Made by a program: the position numbers and the translations under genes. Positions 37,233-50,873 of a stretch of DNA of 64,000 bases are shown piece after piece; the stretch's first letter is position 1; each line of letters opens with the position of its first letter. A model generated the notes under the pieces. That model did not search any database and was not told the DNA's origin. It was given only the letters and a program-made list of their open reading frames with translations. Source of the DNA: Thauera sp. (GTDB taxonomy: Bacteria > Pseudomonadota > Gammaproteobacteria > Burkholderiales > Rhodocyclaceae); the NCBI GenBank assembly GCA_017302295.1, contig JAFLDS010000004.1, forward strand, positions 124,001 to 188,000. Direction: 5' to 3'.

Positions 37233-38441
37233 TCAGCCCTTGGCCGGTGCCGCCACCACACGCACCGGCGGCGGATTCATGGTGGCAGCCAGCCCGAGCC
37301 ACAACAGCGCCAGACCGCCGCACAGCAGGCTCACCGCGCCGCTGCCGAAATGCTGCCCGACCCAACCGCCGAGCATGCCGCCGAGGAACAGCCCGATCGA
37401 CTGGAGGGTGTTGTACACCCCGAGCGCCGTGCCCTTGGCGTGCGGCGGTGCGATACGCGAGATCCACGACGGCTGCGTCGCCTCGAGCACGTTGAAGGCG
37501 ACGAAGAACAGCGTCAGCAGGATGGCCAGCGGGACCAGCTGCTCACCGAACAGGTAGAGGCCGAACTGCACCAGCGCGAGCAGAGCGACTGCACCGTTGA
37601 AGACCTGCTTCATGCGGTTGCGCCGCTCGGCGACGATGATCGCCGGAACCATCACGACGAAGGACACCAGCACCGCCGGCAGATAGACCTTCCAGTGCTC
37701 GCCGACGGCGAGGCCGCCGCCCGAGACCAGGGCCGCCGGCACCATGACCCACATCGTGGTCTGGATCAGGTGCAGGGCGAACACGCCGGCATTGAGCCGC
37801 ATCAGCTGGCCATCGCGCAGCACATCCACGAAGCGCCCGCCATTGGCGCGGGGCACGGGCGGTGCCGTCGGCACCACCCACAGCAACACCGCGATGGCCC
37901 CCGCCGCGAGCGCTGCGGTGAGCCAGAAAATACCGGCCATGCCCACCGCGGCATACAGCAGCGGCGCCGCCACCATCGACAGCGCAAAAACCAGGCCGAT
38001 GCTGGAACCGATCATCGCCATCACCTTGGTGCGGTGCTGATCGCGGGTCAGATCCGCCGCCAGCGCAGTCACCGCTGCCGAGATTGCGCCTGCGCCCTGC
38101 AGCACGCGGCCGACGATGATGGTCTGGATGTCGGCCGCGAGCGCCGCAATCACGCTGCCGGCGACGAAGAGGAGAAGGCCGAACACGATCACCGGCTTGC
38201 GGCCGAAGCGATCCGACGCCGCGCCGTAGGCGATCTGCAGGCAGGCCTGGGTCAGCCCGTAGGCGCCGATGGCCAAGCCGACCAGCATCAGGTCGTCGCC
38301 GCCGGGAATGGTGCTCGCATGAACGGCGAACACCGGCAGAATCAGGAACAGGCCGAGCATGCGCAAGGCGAAGATCGCGGCGAGGCTCACGCCGGCGCGG
38401 CGTTCGTCGGGCGTCATCGGATCGCGCGGACTGGAAGACAT
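37233..38441 (-). CDS. Major facilitator superfamily transporter
   Basis: A 402-residue transporter with about 12 transmembrane helices. The MFS A motif between helices 2 and 3 is [12 protein letters not shown]; the second helix block begins about residue 205. It resembles the YajR-like drug:proton group found next to ssb and uvrA in proteobacteria, but without the C-terminal cytoplasmic domain of YajR. It is divergent from uvrA and probably cotranscribed with ssb. The substrate is unknown. Confidence 0.88.
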   Translation of the reverse strand: MSSSPRDPMTPDERRAGVSLAAIFALRMLGLFLILPVFAVHASTIPGGDDLMLVGLAIGAYGLTQACLQIAYGAASDRFGRKPVIVFGLLLFVAGSVIAALAADIQTIIVGRVLQGAGAISAAVTALAADLTRDQHRTKVMAMIGSSIGLVFALSMVAAPLLYAAVGMAGIFWLTAALAAGAIAVLLWVVPTAPPVPRANGGRFVDVLRDGQLMRLNAGVFALHLIQTTMWVMVPAALVSGGGLAVGEHWKVYLPAVLVSFVVMVPAIIVAERRNRMKQVFNGAVALLALVQFGLYLFGEQLVPLAILLTLFFVAFNVLEATQPSWISRIAPPHAKGTALGVYNTLQSIGLFLGGMLGGWVGQHFGSGAVSLLCGGLALLWLGLAATMNPPPVRVVAAPAKG

Positions 38442-38485
38442 GCGGAATGGGCTACGGGCTTACGGTAAGGGTCGCAATTCTAGCA

Positions 38486-38515
38486 TTGGCCCGGGGCGGC
38501 CTTCTCTTCTATAGT
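38486..38515 (+). promoter_or_regulatory. Promoter of uvrA
   Basis: TTGGCC at 38486-38491, 18-bp spacer, TATAGT at 38510-38515. The predicted leader is about 27 nt. No CTG-N10-CAG SOS operator is seen in the uvrA-MFS gap, so LexA control, as in E. coli, is not supported here. Confidence 0.5.
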
Positions 38516-38548
38516 TTCGAGTTCCCCTCTGCCGGCGGTTCATCGCTC

Positions 38549-41377
<2,829 letters not shown>

Positions 41378-41424
41378 ACCGCCCCTCCCCGGGTCAATGC
41401 CGTCCGCCGCGACAAGCTGCGCCT

Positions 41425-41457
41425 GAGTGCCGTTGGGCAGGCTGCCCGGCGGCACTC
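41425..41457. terminator. Hairpin in the uvrA-galE convergent gap
   Basis: Arms GAGTGCCG and CGGCACTC with an inner GGGCA/TGCCC stem, loop GGC region. It could stop transcription from both sides, but no T tract follows on either strand, so rho-independent function is doubtful. It overlaps the galE stop codon. Confidence 0.35.
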
Positions 41458-42478
41458 ACCCGCCTCGGTAGCCCTGCGGGTTCGCGCTCTGCCAGCGCCA
41501 TGCGTCCGCGCACATGCGTGCGAGATCGCGCTCGGCACGCCAGCCCAGCAACTCCGCCGCGAGCGACGGGTCGGCCCAGCATTCGGCCACGTCGCCCGGC
41601 CTGCGGTCGACGATCTCGTAGGGCACCGCTCGCCCCGAAGCCGCCTCGAAGGCGCGCACCACCTCAAGCACGCTGTAGCCGCACCCCGTACCCAGATTGA
41701 CCGTCGTCACCCCAGGCAGGCTCCCGATCCGATCCAGGGCGCGCAAATGACCCAGCGCCAGGTCGACGACATGAATATAGTCGCGCACCCCTGTCCCGTC
41801 GGCGGTCGGGTAATCGCCTCCGAACACCCGCAGCCGCGGCAGCCGACCCACCGCCACTTGGCTCACATAGGGCATCAGGTTGTTCGGCAGCCCATTGGGG
41901 TCCTCGCCGATGCGGCCGCTGTCGTGCGCCCCGACAGGATTGAAGTAGCGCAGCAACACGATGCGCCAGTTGGGATCTGCCGCGCCCACATCGCGCAACA
42001 TCATCTCCCCCATCAATTTCGTGCGCCCGTAGGGGTTCGTCGCCGAGGTAGGGAAAGACTCGTCGATCGGCACCCGCGCCGGATCCCCATAGACTGTTGC
42101 CGACGAACTGAACACCAGCGACTTCACGTCCGCTGCCGCCATCACCCGCAACAGGGTCAGCAGGCCATTCAGGTTGTTGTCGTAATACTCCCGCGGCAAG
42201 GCGACCGACTCGCCGACCGCCTTCTTGGCAGCAAAGTGAATCACCGCCCCGATCTCGTGCGCCTCGAAGATCTCCTCCAAGCGGCCCGCATCGCGAACGT
42301 CCGCGCACACGAACCCGGACAGCCGCCGACCGCCGAGCTCCTCGACGCGCCGCACCGCCTCCATCGAGGAATTCGACAGGTCGTCGATCACTACCACGTC
42401 CCGCCCGGCCCGCAGCAGCTCGACACAGGTATGCGAGCCGATGTAACCCGCCCCGCCCGTCACCAACGTCACCGCCAT
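41456..42478 (-). CDS. galE: UDP-glucose 4-epimerase
   Basis: A 340-residue SDR enzyme interconverting UDP-glucose and UDP-galactose, supplying precursors for surface polysaccharide. The NAD-binding motif is [12 protein letters not shown] (residues 7-18), the catalytic Ser is in FSSSATVYG (about 121-129), and the Tyr/Lys pair in [11 protein letters not shown] (about 148-158). Length matches the family. It is separated from the ribosomal block by a clear terminator and is not linked to the exopolysaccharide operon in this window. Confidence 0.96.
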   Translation of the reverse strand: MAVTLVTGGAGYIGSHTCVELLRAGRDVVVIDDLSNSSMEAVRRVEELGGRRLSGFVCADVRDAGRLEEIFEAHEIGAVIHFAAKKAVGESVALPREYYDNNLNGLLTLLRVMAAADVKSLVFSSSATVYGDPARVPIDESFPTSATNPYGRTKLMGEMMLRDVGAADPNWRIVLLRYFNPVGAHDSGRIGEDPNGLPNNLMPYVSQVAVGRLPRLRVFGGDYPTADGTGVRDYIHVVDLALGHLRALDRIGSLPGVTTVNLGTGCGYSVLEVVRAFEAASGRAVPYEIVDRRPGDVAECWADPSLAAELLGWRAERDLARMCADAWRWQSANPQGYRGG

Positions 42479-42533
42479 CCCTGCCCTCCGTCATCCGCCG
42501 CACACTACCAACCACAGACATCTCGCCAGGCCG

Positions 42534-42564
42534 AAAAAAAGCCGGGACGCGCCCGGCTTTTCTT
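42534..42564 (-). terminator. Intrinsic terminator after rplQ (bidirectional sequence)
   Basis: GCCGGG/CCCGGC stem with 5-base loop, flanked by A7 on one side and TTTTCTT on the other. Read leftward, it ends the ribosomal block (stem then U7). It lies 31 bp after the rplQ stop and upstream of galE. Confidence 0.88.
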
Positions 42565-42595
42565 CACGACAAGCAATCGCATCCGAAAGGACGGA

Positions 42596-42991
42596 TTACT
42601 CGGCGACGACTTCACCCTCGACCGCCTCTCCATCCGGACGGTCCAGCAGCTCGATCAACGCCATCGGCGCGTTGTCGCCGTTGCGGAAGCCGAACTTCAG
42701 GATGCGCAGGTAACCGCCGTTGCGATTGGCATAGCGCGGACCCAGCTCGTCGAACAGCTTGACGACGATCTCGCGATCGCGCAAACGGTCGAAAGCCAGG
42801 CGACGGTTAGCCAGGCTGGGTTTCTTGCCCAGGGTGATCATGGGTTCGACGACGCGGCGCAGTTCCTTTGCCTTCGGCAGCGTTGTCTTGATCACTTCGT
42901 GACGCAGCAGCGAGTTGGCCATATTGCGGAACATCGCCTGGCGGTGGCTGCTCGTACGATTCAGCTTGCGAAGACCGTGACGGTGACGCAT
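42596..42991 (-). CDS. rplQ: Large ribosomal subunit protein L17
   Basis: A 131-residue 50S protein near the peptide exit. The start [20 protein letters not shown] is invariant in the family, and the C-terminal acidic extension ([12 protein letters not shown]) is common in Betaproteobacteria. It is the last gene of the alpha operon, 27 bp after rpoA, and is followed by an intrinsic terminator. Confidence 0.98.
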   Translation of the reverse strand: MRHRHGLRKLNRTSSHRQAMFRNMANSLLRHEVIKTTLPKAKELRRVVEPMITLGKKPSLANRRLAFDRLRDREIVVKLFDELGPRYANRNGGYLRILKFGFRNGDNAPMALIELLDRPDGEAVEGEVVAE

Positions 42992-43018
42992 TTCAATTCC
43001 TCACTTATCCGAACCGAA

Positions 43019-44005
43019 TCAACCGAGCTTCTCGAGCCCGGCCGGCGGCCAGTTTTCCAGTTTCATGCCCAAGGTCAGCCCACGCGAGGCCAACACTTCC
43101 TTGATCTCGTTGAGCGACTTGCGACCCAGGTTCGGCGTCTTCAGCAGCTCGGTTTCGGTGCGCTGGATCAGGTCGCCGATGTAGTAGATGTTCTCGGCCT
43201 TCAGGCAGTTGGCCGAACGCACCGTCAGCTCCAGATCATCGACCGGGCGCAGAAGCACCGGATCGACCGTCACCGACTTAACCACAGGCTCCGCAGAAGG
43301 CGTCCCCTCGAGATCGGCGAACACCGACAGCTGATCCATCAGCACGCGGGCCGCGTAGCGGATCGCCTCTTCCGGATCGACTGCACCATTGGTCTCGATA
43401 TCGATCACCAGCCGGTCCAGGTCGGTACGCTGCTCGACGCGAGCGCTTTCGACCAGGTAGCTGACACGACGCACCGGCCCGAACGACGCATCCATCACGA
43501 TGCGGCCGATCGTCTTGCTCTCGGCGTTGCCCGGACGGACGTTACCCGGCACGTAGCCACGACCTTCCTCGACCTTGATCTGCATGTCGATCTTCCCGCC
43601 GGGGGCGAGATGCGCGATCACATGCTCCGGATTGATGATCTCGACGTCGTGACCGACCTCGATGTCAGCCGCCGTAACGACACCCTCTCCGGACTTCGTC
43701 AGCCGCAGCATCGTCTCGCTGCGGTTGTGCAGTTTCAGAACCACGCCCTTCAGGTTGAGAAGCAGATCGACGATATCCTCGCGCACCCCGTCCAGCGTGG
43801 AGTACTCGTGCAGCACGCCTTCGATCATCACTTCCGTGACCGCATGGCCCGGCAGCGATGACAGGAGGATGCGCCGCAGCGCATTCCCCAATGTATGGCC
43901 GAAACCACGCTCGAACGGCTCCATCGTCACCCGCGCCTGTACCGGCGAGATGCTCTGGACGTCGATGATGCGCGGTTTCAGCAGTGCATTGCTTTGCATC
44001 AGCAT
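43019..44005 (-). CDS. rpoA: RNA polymerase subunit alpha
   Basis: A 328-residue subunit that dimerises to start RNA polymerase assembly. The N-terminal domain has the [27 protein letters not shown] segment; the C-terminal domain (from about residue 250) has [30 protein letters not shown], which binds UP elements and activators. The start [13 protein letters not shown] is used; the ATG two codons later is an alternative. It lies 34 bp after rpsD. Confidence 0.98.
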   Translation of the reverse strand: MLMQSNALLKPRIIDVQSISPVQARVTMEPFERGFGHTLGNALRRILLSSLPGHAVTEVMIEGVLHEYSTLDGVREDIVDLLLNLKGVVLKLHNRSETMLRLTKSGEGVVTAADIEVGHDVEIINPEHVIAHLAPGGKIDMQIKVEEGRGYVPGNVRPGNAESKTIGRIVMDASFGPVRRVSYLVESARVEQRTDLDRLVIDIETNGAVDPEEAIRYAARVLMDQLSVFADLEGTPSAEPVVKSVTVDPVLLRPVDDLELTVRSANCLKAENIYYIGDLIQRTETELLKTPNLGRKSLNEIKEVLASRGLTLGMKLENWPPAGLEKLG

Positions 44006-44039
44006 TTCCTCGGAACTAGAAGAGGATCAGCACGCCCGC

Positions 44040-44669
44040 TTAGCGGGAATACAGTTCCACCACCAGGCCTTCATTGATCGTCGGCGGCAGTTCGGCGCGA
44101 GCCGGATAGGCCTTGAACACACCCTTGCCAGCCTTGACGTCGACCTCGAGCCACTCGGGGAAACCACGCGACGCGGCAGCCTCGAGGGCGGCCTTGACGC
44201 GCAGGTGACCGCGGGAACGCTCGGTCAACTCGACGACGTCGCCAGGACGCACGACATACGACGGAATGTTGACGCGCTTGCCGTTGATCAGCACGCCGTT
44301 GTGACGAACCACCTGTCGCGCCTCGGCGCGCGAAGCGCCGAAACCCATGCGGTAAGCCACCGAATCCAGGCGGCCTTCCAGCAGCTGCAGCAGGTTCTCA
44401 CCGGTCTGGCCGCGACGCCGATCAGCTTCGAAATAGGTCTTGCGGAACTGACGCTCCAGCACACCATACAGGCGGCGGATCTTCTGCTTCTCGCGCAATT
44501 GAACGCCATACCCCGACAGACGCTGACCGGAGCGCTGGCCATGCTGGCCAGGCGCGTAGGCGCGGCGCTCGATAGCGCACTTGTCGGTAAAACACTTTTC
44601 GCCCTTCAGAAACAGCTTTTCGCCTTCGCGACGGCACTGACGGCACTTGGGATCGAGATTACGAGCCAC
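44040..44669 (-). CDS. rpsD: Small ribosomal subunit protein S4
   Basis: A 209-residue primary 16S rRNA-binding protein. It carries four cysteines near the N-terminus (Cys9, Cys12, Cys26, Cys31) that form a zinc site, so this is a C+ form of S4, unlike E. coli. The S4 RNA-binding domain ([31 protein letters not shown]) is intact. In E. coli S4 represses the alpha operon; autoregulation here is possible but unproved. Confidence 0.98.
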   Translation of the reverse strand: MARNLDPKCRQCRREGEKLFLKGEKCFTDKCAIERRAYAPGQHGQRSGQRLSGYGVQLREKQKIRRLYGVLERQFRKTYFEADRRRGQTGENLLQLLEGRLDSVAYRMGFGASRAEARQVVRHNGVLINGKRVNIPSYVVRPGDVVELTERSRGHLRVKAALEAAASRGFPEWLEVDVKAGKGVFKAYPARAELPPTINEGLVVELYSR

Positions 44670-44683
44670 GTTTCAACTCCTTG

Positions 44684-45073
44684 TCAGATACGGCGCTTCT
44701 TAGGCGGACGGCAGCCGTTGTGCGGGATGGGGGTGATGTCCGTAATGCTGGAAATCTTGATCCCCAGCGCATTGAGCGCGCGCACCGCGGACTCGCGACC
44801 CGGACCCGGGCCCTTGATGCGAACCTCGAGGTTCTTGACGCCGCATTCCTGTGCGACTTTGCCGGCAGCCTCCGCCGCAACCTGCGCAGCGAACGGCGTG
44901 CTCTTGCGCGAGCCCTTGAAGCCCGCGCCACCCGAAGTCGCCCAGGACAACGCGTTGCCCTGACGGTCGGTGATCGTGATGATCGTGTTGTTGAAGCTCG
45001 CGTGAACGTGCGCAATGCCTTCAGCGACGTTCTTCTTGATCTTCTTACGAACCTTAGTACCAGTCTTTGCCAT
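44684..45073 (-). CDS. rpsK: Small ribosomal subunit protein S11
   Basis: A 129-residue 30S platform protein. The C-terminus ends [20 protein letters not shown], the standard S11 ending that contacts mRNA near the Shine-Dalgarno helix, and the N-terminal Lys-rich extension ([14 protein letters not shown]) is typical of Betaproteobacteria. It is 12 bp after rpsM. Confidence 0.98.
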   Translation of the reverse strand: MAKTGTKVRKKIKKNVAEGIAHVHASFNNTIITITDRQGNALSWATSGGAGFKGSRKSTPFAAQVAAEAAGKVAQECGVKNLEVRIKGPGPGRESAVRALNALGIKISSITDITPIPHNGCRPPKKRRI

Positions 45074-45085
45074 TATCGGTTCCTA

Positions 45086-45448
45086 TCACTTCTTGCCGGC
45101 GATCGCCTTGCGCGGACCCTTGCGAGTGCGCGCATTCGTGCGGGTACGCTGACCACGCAACGGCAGACCACGACGATGACGAACACCACGATAGCAACCC
45201 AGGTCCATCAGGCGCTTGATGTTCATCGTCACTTCACGACGCAGATCACCCTCGACCACAAAGCGGCCGACTTCGTCGCGAAGCTTCTCCATGTCGGATT
45301 CGGTCAGATCCTTCATCTTGACCGAGCGACCAACGCCAGCGGCGTCGCAGATGAGCTGAGCACGCGAACGGCCGATCCCATAGATGGCGGTCAGCGCGAT
45401 CTCGGCATGCTTGTGATTGGGAATGTTTACCCCAGCAATACGGGCCAT
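45086..45448 (-). CDS. rpsM: Small ribosomal subunit protein S13
   Basis: A 120-residue head protein of the 30S subunit that contacts tRNA and L5. It starts [26 protein letters not shown] and ends in the basic tail [12 protein letters not shown]. It is the first gene of an alpha-type transcript: a promoter with TTGATC and TAAAAT lies just before it, at the end of rpmJ. Confidence 0.98.
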   Translation of the reverse strand: MARIAGVNIPNHKHAEIALTAIYGIGRSRAQLICDAAGVGRSVKMKDLTESDMEKLRDEVGRFVVEGDLRREVTMNIKRLMDLGCYRGVRHRRGLPLRGQRTRTNARTRKGPRKAIAGKK

Positions 45449-45476
45449 TCGTTTACCCCAGAATGCTAAACATTAA

Positions 45477-45505
45477 ATTTTAAACTGTCGGATCGACTTG
45501 ATCAA
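45477..45505 (-). promoter_or_regulatory. Promoter of the alpha operon (rpsM-rpsK-rpsD-rpoA-rplQ)
   Basis: On the minus strand, TTGATC (45505-45500, overlapping the rpmJ stop codon), 17-bp spacer, TAAAAT (45482-45477). The -10 ends 28 bp before the rpsM ATG. This matches the spc/alpha boundary of E. coli. Confidence 0.65.
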
Positions 45506-45615
45506 CCCTGACGCTGCTTGTGACGCGGATCCGTGCAGATGACACGGACCACGCCCTTGCGACGGATGATCTTGCAATTGCGGCAGAGGCGCTTCACTGA
45601 AGCCTGAACTCTCAT
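45502..45615 (-). CDS. rpmJ: Large ribosomal subunit protein L36
   Basis: A 37-residue protein too short for most ORF callers: [17 protein letters not shown] at the start, ending HKQRQG. The zinc ligands Cys11, Cys14, Cys27 and His32 are all present, so this is the zinc-binding (C+) form. It lies between infA and rpsM as in most proteobacteria. The alpha-operon -35 box overlaps its stop codon. Confidence 0.97.
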   Translation of the reverse strand: MRVQASVKRLCRNCKIIRRKGVVRVICTDPRHKQRQG

Positions 45616-45640
45616 TTCTTGCTCCTGTTTCTCTAATTCT

Positions 45641-45859
45641 TTACTTGGTCCGGAATACGATCCGGCCCTTGGTCAGATCGTAGGGGGTGAGCTGCACGGT
45701 CACCTTGTCACCAGGAAGGATGCGGATATAGTGCATGCGCATCTTCCCCGAGATGTGGCCGAGCACGATGTGGCCGTTTTCGAGCCGGACACGGAACGTC
45801 GCGTTGGGGAGGTTCTCGGTAACCTCGCCCTGCATCTCGATTACGTCTTCCTTCGCCAT
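45641..45859 (-). CDS. infA: Translation initiation factor IF-1
   Basis: A 72-residue single OB-fold (S1) protein that blocks the ribosomal A site during initiation. The sequence [19 protein letters not shown] at the start and the ending [11 protein letters not shown] match bacterial IF-1. It begins 3 bp after the secY stop codon, so it is translated from the spc-type transcript. Confidence 0.98.
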   Translation of the reverse strand: MAKEDVIEMQGEVTENLPNATFRVRLENGHIVLGHISGKMRMHYIRILPGDKVTVQLTPYDLTKGRIVFRTK

Positions 45860-45862
45860 CGC

Positions 45863-47188
45863 TTACCTGATCGGGAGCCCCGCCCCCTTGAAGTTCGCCT
45901 TCTTGAGCAGGCTCTCGTACTGATGCGACATCACGAACGCCTGCACCTGGGCCATAAAATCCATCGTAACGACCACGATGATCAGCAAGGACGTTCCTCC
46001 AAAGTAGAACGGTACGTTCCACTTCAGGATGAGGAACTCCGGCAGGAGGCACACCAACGTGATATACACCGCACCCGCCAGCGTCAGACGCATCAGGATC
46101 TTGTCGATGTAGCGCGCCGTCTGATCGCCCGGACGGATACCCGGGACGAAGGCCCCGCTTTTCTTCAGGTTGTCCGCTGTCTCACGCGCATTGAAGACCA
46201 GCGCCGTGTAGAAAAAGCAGAAAAACACGATCGCGAGCGCGTACAGCATCACGTAGATCGGCTGACCTGGCGACAGGGTCGACGCAATGTCGCGAAGCCA
46301 GTACATGCCCTCCGACGAACCGAACCACTGACCCAGTGTCGCCGGGAACAGGATGATGCTCGAGGCGAAGATCGGCGGAATGACCCCCGACATGTTGAGC
46401 TTCAGCGGAAGGTGCGAACTCTGCCCACCGTAGATCTTGTTACCGACCTGGCGCTTGGCGTAATTCACCAGGATCTTGCGCTGCCCACGTTCGACGAACA
46501 CCACGAACCCCGTCACCAGCACCACGAGGATGCAGATGAACAGCGCGGTGAAAGGATGCATTGCACCCGTCCGCACCAGCTCGAACAGCCCGCCGATCGA
46601 ACTCGGCAATCCCGCGGCAATACCGGCAAAGATGATGATCGAAATCCCGTTGCCGATGCCGCGCTCGGTGATCTGCTCACCCAGCCACATCAGGAACATT
46701 GTCCCGGTCACCAGCGTCGCAACCGTCACGAAACGGAACATCACACCAGGATCCAGCACCAGCCCAGGCTGCCCCTCGAGCGCGATCGCGATACCCAGCG
46801 ACTGCGCAAACGCCAGAACGAGCGTCCCGTAACGCGTGTATTGGGTGATCTTGCGACGACCGGCCTCACCCTCCTTCTTCAGTGCCTCGAGCTGTGGCAC
46901 CGCAACGGTCATCAGCTGCATGATGATCGAGGCCGAGATGTACGGCATGATCCCCAGCGCGAAGATCGTGAAGCGCGACAGCGCCCCGCCCGAGAACAGG
47001 TTGAAGACACCGAGGATCCCGCCGGACTGCGACTGGAACAGCTCGGCCAGTCGCGCCGGATCGATACCCGGCACCGGAATGTGCGCGCCGAGCCGATACA
47101 CGATCAGCGCGCCCACCAGGAACATCAACCGCCGCTTGAGATCGCCGAACTTCCCGGGACTGCCGAGAGTGGCTGCAGGATTGGCCAC
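45863..47188 (-). CDS. secY: Preprotein translocase subunit SecY
   Basis: A 441-residue integral membrane channel of the Sec system with ten transmembrane helices. It starts with a short cytoplasmic segment ([31 protein letters not shown]), and contains the plug-region sequence [26 protein letters not shown]. Cytoplasmic loop RG-K motifs ([16 protein letters not shown]) are intact. It lies 12 bp after rplO. Confidence 0.98.
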   Translation of the reverse strand: MANPAATLGSPGKFGDLKRRLMFLVGALIVYRLGAHIPVPGIDPARLAELFQSQSGGILGVFNLFSGGALSRFTIFALGIMPYISASIIMQLMTVAVPQLEALKKEGEAGRRKITQYTRYGTLVLAFAQSLGIAIALEGQPGLVLDPGVMFRFVTVATLVTGTMFLMWLGEQITERGIGNGISIIIFAGIAAGLPSSIGGLFELVRTGAMHPFTALFICILVVLVTGFVVFVERGQRKILVNYAKRQVGNKIYGGQSSHLPLKLNMSGVIPPIFASSIILFPATLGQWFGSSEGMYWLRDIASTLSPGQPIYVMLYALAIVFFCFFYTALVFNARETADNLKKSGAFVPGIRPGDQTARYIDKILMRLTLAGAVYITLVCLLPEFLILKWNVPFYFGGTSLLIIVVVTMDFMAQVQAFVMSHQYESLLKKANFKGAGLPIR

Positions 47189-47200
47189 GAGCGTACCCTG

Positions 47201-47638
47201 TTACTCAGCCGAGATCGAACCACCGGCCGCTTCGATCGCTGCCTTCGCACCGACCGTTGCACCGATGCCGCGCAGCACGACCTTCTTGCCGAGCTCGCCC
47301 GACAGGACGACCTTCGCCGAAAGCGAGTCAGCCGGGATCACGCCCGCCTGCTTGAGCGTCAGCAGATCGATTTCGTCGACGGGCAGCTTCGCCAGTTCAG
47401 AGAGACGGACTTCAGCATTGAGCCCCCTGGTCAGCGAGACGAATCCACGCTTCGGCAGACGACGTTGCAGCGGCATCTGACCGCCCTCGAAACCGACCTT
47501 GTGGAAACCGCCCGCGCGGGATTTCTGACCCTTGTGGCCGCGACCGCAGGTCTTGCCGAGACCGCTACCGATGCCACGGCCAACGCGCTTCGCCGCCGAC
47601 TTGGAACCGGCGCCGGGCTTGATGGAATTCAGGCGCAT
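47201..47638 (-). CDS. rplO: Large ribosomal subunit protein L15
   Basis: A 145-residue 50S protein. The ATG at 47638 begins the family sequence [22 protein letters not shown]; an in-frame GTG four codons earlier overlaps rpmD and is rejected. The Gly/Arg/Lys-rich N-terminal extension ([21 protein letters not shown]) penetrates rRNA. The start is one base after the rpmD stop. Confidence 0.97.
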   Translation of the reverse strand: MRLNSIKPGAGSKSAAKRVGRGIGSGLGKTCGRGHKGQKSRAGGFHKVGFEGGQMPLQRRLPKRGFVSLTRGLNAEVRLSELAKLPVDEIDLLTLKQAGVIPADSLSAKVVLSGELGKKVVLRGIGATVGAKAAIEAAGGSISAE

Positions 47639-47639
47639 A

Positions 47640-47822
47640 TCAACCCTCACACTTCACCAGGTAGCACACCTTGTTGATCATGCCGCGCACCGCCGGGGTG
47701 TCGCCCAGTTCAACCGTGTGGTTCAGTCGGCGCAGGCCCAGACCGCGAACGGTGGCCCGATGCGACTGCTTGGTACCGATCACGCTCTTGACCAGCGTAA
47801 CCTTGATCTTCTTGTCGGACAT
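47640..47822 (-). CDS. rpmD: Large ribosomal subunit protein L30
   Basis: A 60-residue small 50S protein ([34 protein letters not shown]). It is 3 bp after rpsE and one base before rplO, in the standard spc order. Confidence 0.97.
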   Translation of the reverse strand: MSDKKIKVTLVKSVIGTKQSHRATVRGLGLRRLNHTVELGDTPAVRGMINKVCYLVKCEG

Positions 47823-47825
47823 CGC

Positions 47826-48350
47826 TTACCCCAGGATCTCTTCGACGGTCTTGCCGCGCTTGGCCGCAATTTCCGCCGGGGTGTTGATCGCCATCAGACC
47901 ATTGATGGTCGCGCGAACCACGTTGTACGGATTGGCCGAACCGATGCACTTGCAGATGATGTCGGTGACGCCCATCACCTCGAACACAGCCCGCATCGGT
48001 CCGCCGGCGATGATGCCGGTGCCGCTCGGAGCCGGCTGCATCAGCACCGACGAGGCGCCATGCTTGCCGATCACCGTATGCTGCAGGGTGCCGTTCTTGA
48101 GGGAAACCTTGGACATCTTGCGACGCGCTTCGTCCATCGCCTTCTGAACCGCAACCGGCACTTCGCGAGACTTGCCCTTGCCCATGCCGATGCCGCCATC
48201 GCCATCGCCGACCACGGTCAGTGCTGCGAAACCGAGGATCCGGCCGCCCTTCACCACCTTCGTCACGCGATTGATCGCGACCATCTTCTCCCGAAGGCCG
48301 TCATCACGTTCCTCGTTGGCCTGCGGGCGCTTCGTTTGCTGCTTAGCCAT
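47826..48350 (-). CDS. rpsE: Small ribosomal subunit protein S5
   Basis: A 174-residue protein at the mRNA entry and decoding region, where spectinomycin-resistance mutations occur in other bacteria. The motif [33 protein letters not shown] is intact, including the spectinomycin loop sequence. The N-terminus ([18 protein letters not shown]) is a species-variable extension. Confidence 0.98.
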   Translation of the reverse strand: MAKQQTKRPQANEERDDGLREKMVAINRVTKVVKGGRILGFAALTVVGDGDGGIGMGKGKSREVPVAVQKAMDEARRKMSKVSLKNGTLQHTVIGKHGASSVLMQPAPSGTGIIAGGPMRAVFEVMGVTDIICKCIGSANPYNVVRATINGLMAINTPAEIAAKRGKTVEEILG

Positions 48351-48362
48351 TCGAATCCTCGC

Positions 48363-48716
48363 TTAGAACTTAAGACCGCCTTCGCGGGCGGCCTCGGCCA
48401 GCGCCTTCACGCGACCGTGATACAGGAATCCGGAACGATCGAACGCGACCGTCTCGATACCGGCAGCCTTCGCACGCTCGGCGATGAGCTTGCCCACCGC
48501 CTGCGCCGCGGCGACGTTGCCGCCGTTCGCGATCGTGGCGCGCACTTCGGGCTCGACCGTCGACGCGGCCGCCAGCACCTTGGTGCCGCACCCGGAGATC
48601 ACCTGGGCGTACATGTGGCAGTTGGAACGGAACACGGCAAGGCGGACCGCCTTGAGCTCCGCAAGCTTGGCGCGGGTTTTGCGCGCACGGCGAAGACGAG
48701 TTTCTTTCTTGTTCAT
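48363..48716 (-). CDS. rplR: Large ribosomal subunit protein L18
   Basis: A 117-residue 5S rRNA-binding protein ([21 protein letters not shown]; ending [15 protein letters not shown]). It is 11 bp after rplF in the spc block. Confidence 0.97.
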   Translation of the reverse strand: MNKKETRLRRARKTRAKLAELKAVRLAVFRSNCHMYAQVISGCGTKVLAAASTVEPEVRATIANGGNVAAAQAVGKLIAERAKAAGIETVAFDRSGFLYHGRVKALAEAAREGGLKF

Positions 48717-48727
48717 GACGAACCGCC

Positions 48728-49261
48728 TTACTTCTTCTTGGTTTCCTTGAGCACCACCACTTCGTCCGAGTAACGGACGCCCTTGCCCTTGTAAGGCTCG
48801 GGAGCGCGGTAGGCCCGCACCTCTGCAGCGACCTGGCCGACTTGCTGCTTGTCGATGCCTTTGATCACGACTTCGGTCTGGGTGGGCGTCTCAACCTTCA
48901 CGCCGACGGGCATCTGATGCACGACGGGGTGGGAGAAACCCAGCGAAAGATTCAGCTTGTCGCCCTGGGCCTGAGCACGGTAACCCACACCGACCAGGGT
49001 CAGCTTGCGCTCGAAGCCCTTGGTCACACCGGTCACCATGTTGTTCACCAGGGCGCGAGTCGTACCCGAGAGCGCGTTGGCGTTCGGCGCACCTTCGCGC
49101 GCCTTGCACACCACCGCATCACCCTCGCGCTCGACCGACACCGAAGCGCTCAGCGCCTGGCGCAGCGTGCCCAGCGGCCCCTTGACCGCGATTTCGGCCG
49201 CGGAAATCGACACTTCGACACCAGCGGGGATCGCAACCGGATTCTTAGCTACACGAGACAT
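48728..49261 (-). CDS. rplF: Large ribosomal subunit protein L6
   Basis: A 177-residue protein near the factor-binding site. Both halves of the duplicated L6 fold are present, with [17 protein letters not shown] at the start and [18 protein letters not shown] near the end. It lies 11 bp after rpsH. Confidence 0.97.
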   Translation of the reverse strand: MSRVAKNPVAIPAGVEVSISAAEIAVKGPLGTLRQALSASVSVEREGDAVVCKAREGAPNANALSGTTRALVNNMVTGVTKGFERKLTLVGVGYRAQAQGDKLNLSLGFSHPVVHQMPVGVKVETPTQTEVVIKGIDKQQVGQVAAEVRAYRAPEPYKGKGVRYSDEVVVLKETKKK

Positions 49262-49272
49262 TGCATCCCCCC

Positions 49273-49668
49273 TTAGGCGACCAGGCAGATGACTTCACCA
49301 CCGACGCGGCTGGCGCGAGCGGCACGGTCAGTCATCACACCACGCGGCGTCGAGACGATGGCGACACCGAGGCCGTTCATCACGCGCGGGAGCTCGTCGC
49401 TACCCTTGTAAACGCGCAGGCCGGGACGGCTGACGCGCTCAATGCGCTCGATGACCGGTCGACCGGCGTAATATTTCAGCGCTACGTCGAGGGCCGATTT
49501 GCCTTCCACGTCACGCACCGAGAAACCATCGATGTAACCTTCGTCCTGCAGCACCTTGGCAATCGCCACTTTCAGCTTCGACGAAGGCATGCTCACGCTC
49601 GCCTTCTGCGCCTGCTGGCCGTTGCGGATGCGCGTCAGCATGTCGGCGATCGGATCGGACATACTCAT
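49273..49668 (-). CDS. rpsH: Small ribosomal subunit protein S8
   Basis: A 131-residue 16S-binding protein of the central domain. It starts [19 protein letters not shown] with an AAGGAG site 9 bases before, and ends [26 protein letters not shown] with the conserved STPxGxMTD loop. In E. coli S8 regulates spc translation at rplE; a comparable site was not identified here. Confidence 0.97.
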   Translation of the reverse strand: MSMSDPIADMLTRIRNGQQAQKASVSMPSSKLKVAIAKVLQDEGYIDGFSVRDVEGKSALDVALKYYAGRPVIERIERVSRPGLRVYKGSDELPRVMNGLGVAIVSTPRGVMTDRAARASRVGGEVICLVA

Positions 49669-49681
49669 ATTCAGATTCTCC

Positions 49682-49987
49682 TTACCAGCTCGCCTTGGTC
49701 ATGCCGGGCACTTCGCCACGGAATGCGATCTCGCGCAGCTTGTTGCGGCACAGACCGAACTTGCGGAATACGCCACGCGGACGACCCGTCAGAGCGCAGC
49801 GGTTGCGCTGACGCGTCGGATTGGCATTGCGGGGCAGCTGCTGCAGCGCGAGGCGTGCAGTCATGCGTTCTTCGTCGGACAGCTTGCTATCGTTGACCTG
49901 GGCGACGAGTGCGGCACGCTTTGCGGCAAACTTTGCCACCAGCTTGGCACGCTTCTCTTCGCGGTTGATCAGAGCCAGTTTCGCCAT
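49682..49987 (-). CDS. rpsN: Small ribosomal subunit protein S14
   Basis: A 101-residue S14 of the long, zinc-free type: [34 protein letters not shown] has only two of the four cysteines of the short C+ form. The ATG at 49987 ([13 protein letters not shown]) is used; an upstream in-frame codon overlaps rplE and is rejected. Confidence 0.97.
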   Translation of the reverse strand: MAKLALINREEKRAKLVAKFAAKRAALVAQVNDSKLSDEERMTARLALQQLPRNANPTRQRNRCALTGRPRGVFRKFGLCRNKLREIAFRGEVPGMTKASW

Positions 49988-49994
49988 ATCACCC

Positions 49995-50534
49995 TCAATT
50001 CTTGAACGGGAACTTGAACGCACCCAGCAGAGCGCGCGCTTCCTCGTCGGTCTTGGCCGTCGTCGTGATGCTGATGTTCATCCCACGGAGGGCATCGATC
50101 TTGTCGTACTCGATCTCCGGGAAAATGATCTGCTCTTTCACGCCGAGGTTGTAGTTGCCACGACCATCGAAACCCTTGCCCGCGATACCGCGAAAATCGC
50201 GAACGCGCGGCAGCGCGATCGTGACGAGGCGATCGAGGAACTCGAACATGCGCGGACCGCGCAGCGTGACCATGCAACCGATCGGGTAGCCGTCACGAAT
50301 CTTGAAGCCGGCGATCGACTTCTTAGCCTTCGTCGCAACCGGCTTTTGACCCGCAATCTTGGTCATGTCGCCGATCGCGTGCTCGAGCACCTTCTTGTCG
50401 CCAACCGCCTCACCCACACCCATGTTAAGAGTGATCTTGGTGATGCGCGGCACTTCCATCACGGACGTGTAACCGAAACGCTTCTGCAGCTCAGGCGCGA
50501 CGGAGTCCTTGTAAAACTGTTGCAAGCGAGCCAT
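49995..50534 (-). CDS. rplE: Large ribosomal subunit protein L5
   Basis: A 179-residue 5S rRNA-binding protein of the central protuberance. The ATG at 50534 ([10 protein letters not shown]) has AAGGAG five bases away; an in-frame GTG two codons earlier is not used. Conserved segments [10 protein letters not shown] and [21 protein letters not shown] are present. Confidence 0.97.
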   Translation of the reverse strand: MARLQQFYKDSVAPELQKRFGYTSVMEVPRITKITLNMGVGEAVGDKKVLEHAIGDMTKIAGQKPVATKAKKSIAGFKIRDGYPIGCMVTLRGPRMFEFLDRLVTIALPRVRDFRGIAGKGFDGRGNYNLGVKEQIIFPEIEYDKIDALRGMNISITTTAKTDEEARALLGAFKFPFKN

Positions 50535-50543
50535 CGTCACTCC

Positions 50544-50861
50544 TTAGGCGTTCACCAGCTCGCCGTTCGACTTGAAGAAGCGGACCTTGCGACCATCCTC
50601 AAGCACCTTGATCCCTACGCGGTCAGCCTTTTGCGTAGCGGGATTGAACAGCGCGACATTCGAAACCTGGATCGGCATTTCTTTCTCGACAATGCCACCC
50701 ACCTCACCTTTGAGCGGATTCGGGCGCACGTGCTTCTTCACCCGATTCACGCCCTCGACGACGACCAGATCGTCATCGACGCGGCGCAGGACGGTACCGC
50801 GGCGACCGCGATCCTTGCCCGTGAGCACCACAACTTCGTCACCCTTGCGGATCTTGTTCAT
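50544..50861 (-). CDS. rplX: Large ribosomal subunit protein L24
   Basis: A 105-residue KOW-domain protein that initiates 50S assembly ([24 protein letters not shown]; ending [12 protein letters not shown]). It is 12 bp after rplN. Confidence 0.97.
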   Translation of the reverse strand: MNKIRKGDEVVVLTGKDRGRRGTVLRRVDDDLVVVEGVNRVKKHVRPNPLKGEVGGIVEKEMPIQVSNVALFNPATQKADRVGIKVLEDGRKVRFFKSNGELVNA

Positions 50862-50873
50862 CTCAGCGACTCC

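Noticed and set aside
38442-38548. LexA (SOS) box upstream of uvrA and the MFS-ssb unit
   Set aside because: No CTG-N10-CAG match in the gap.
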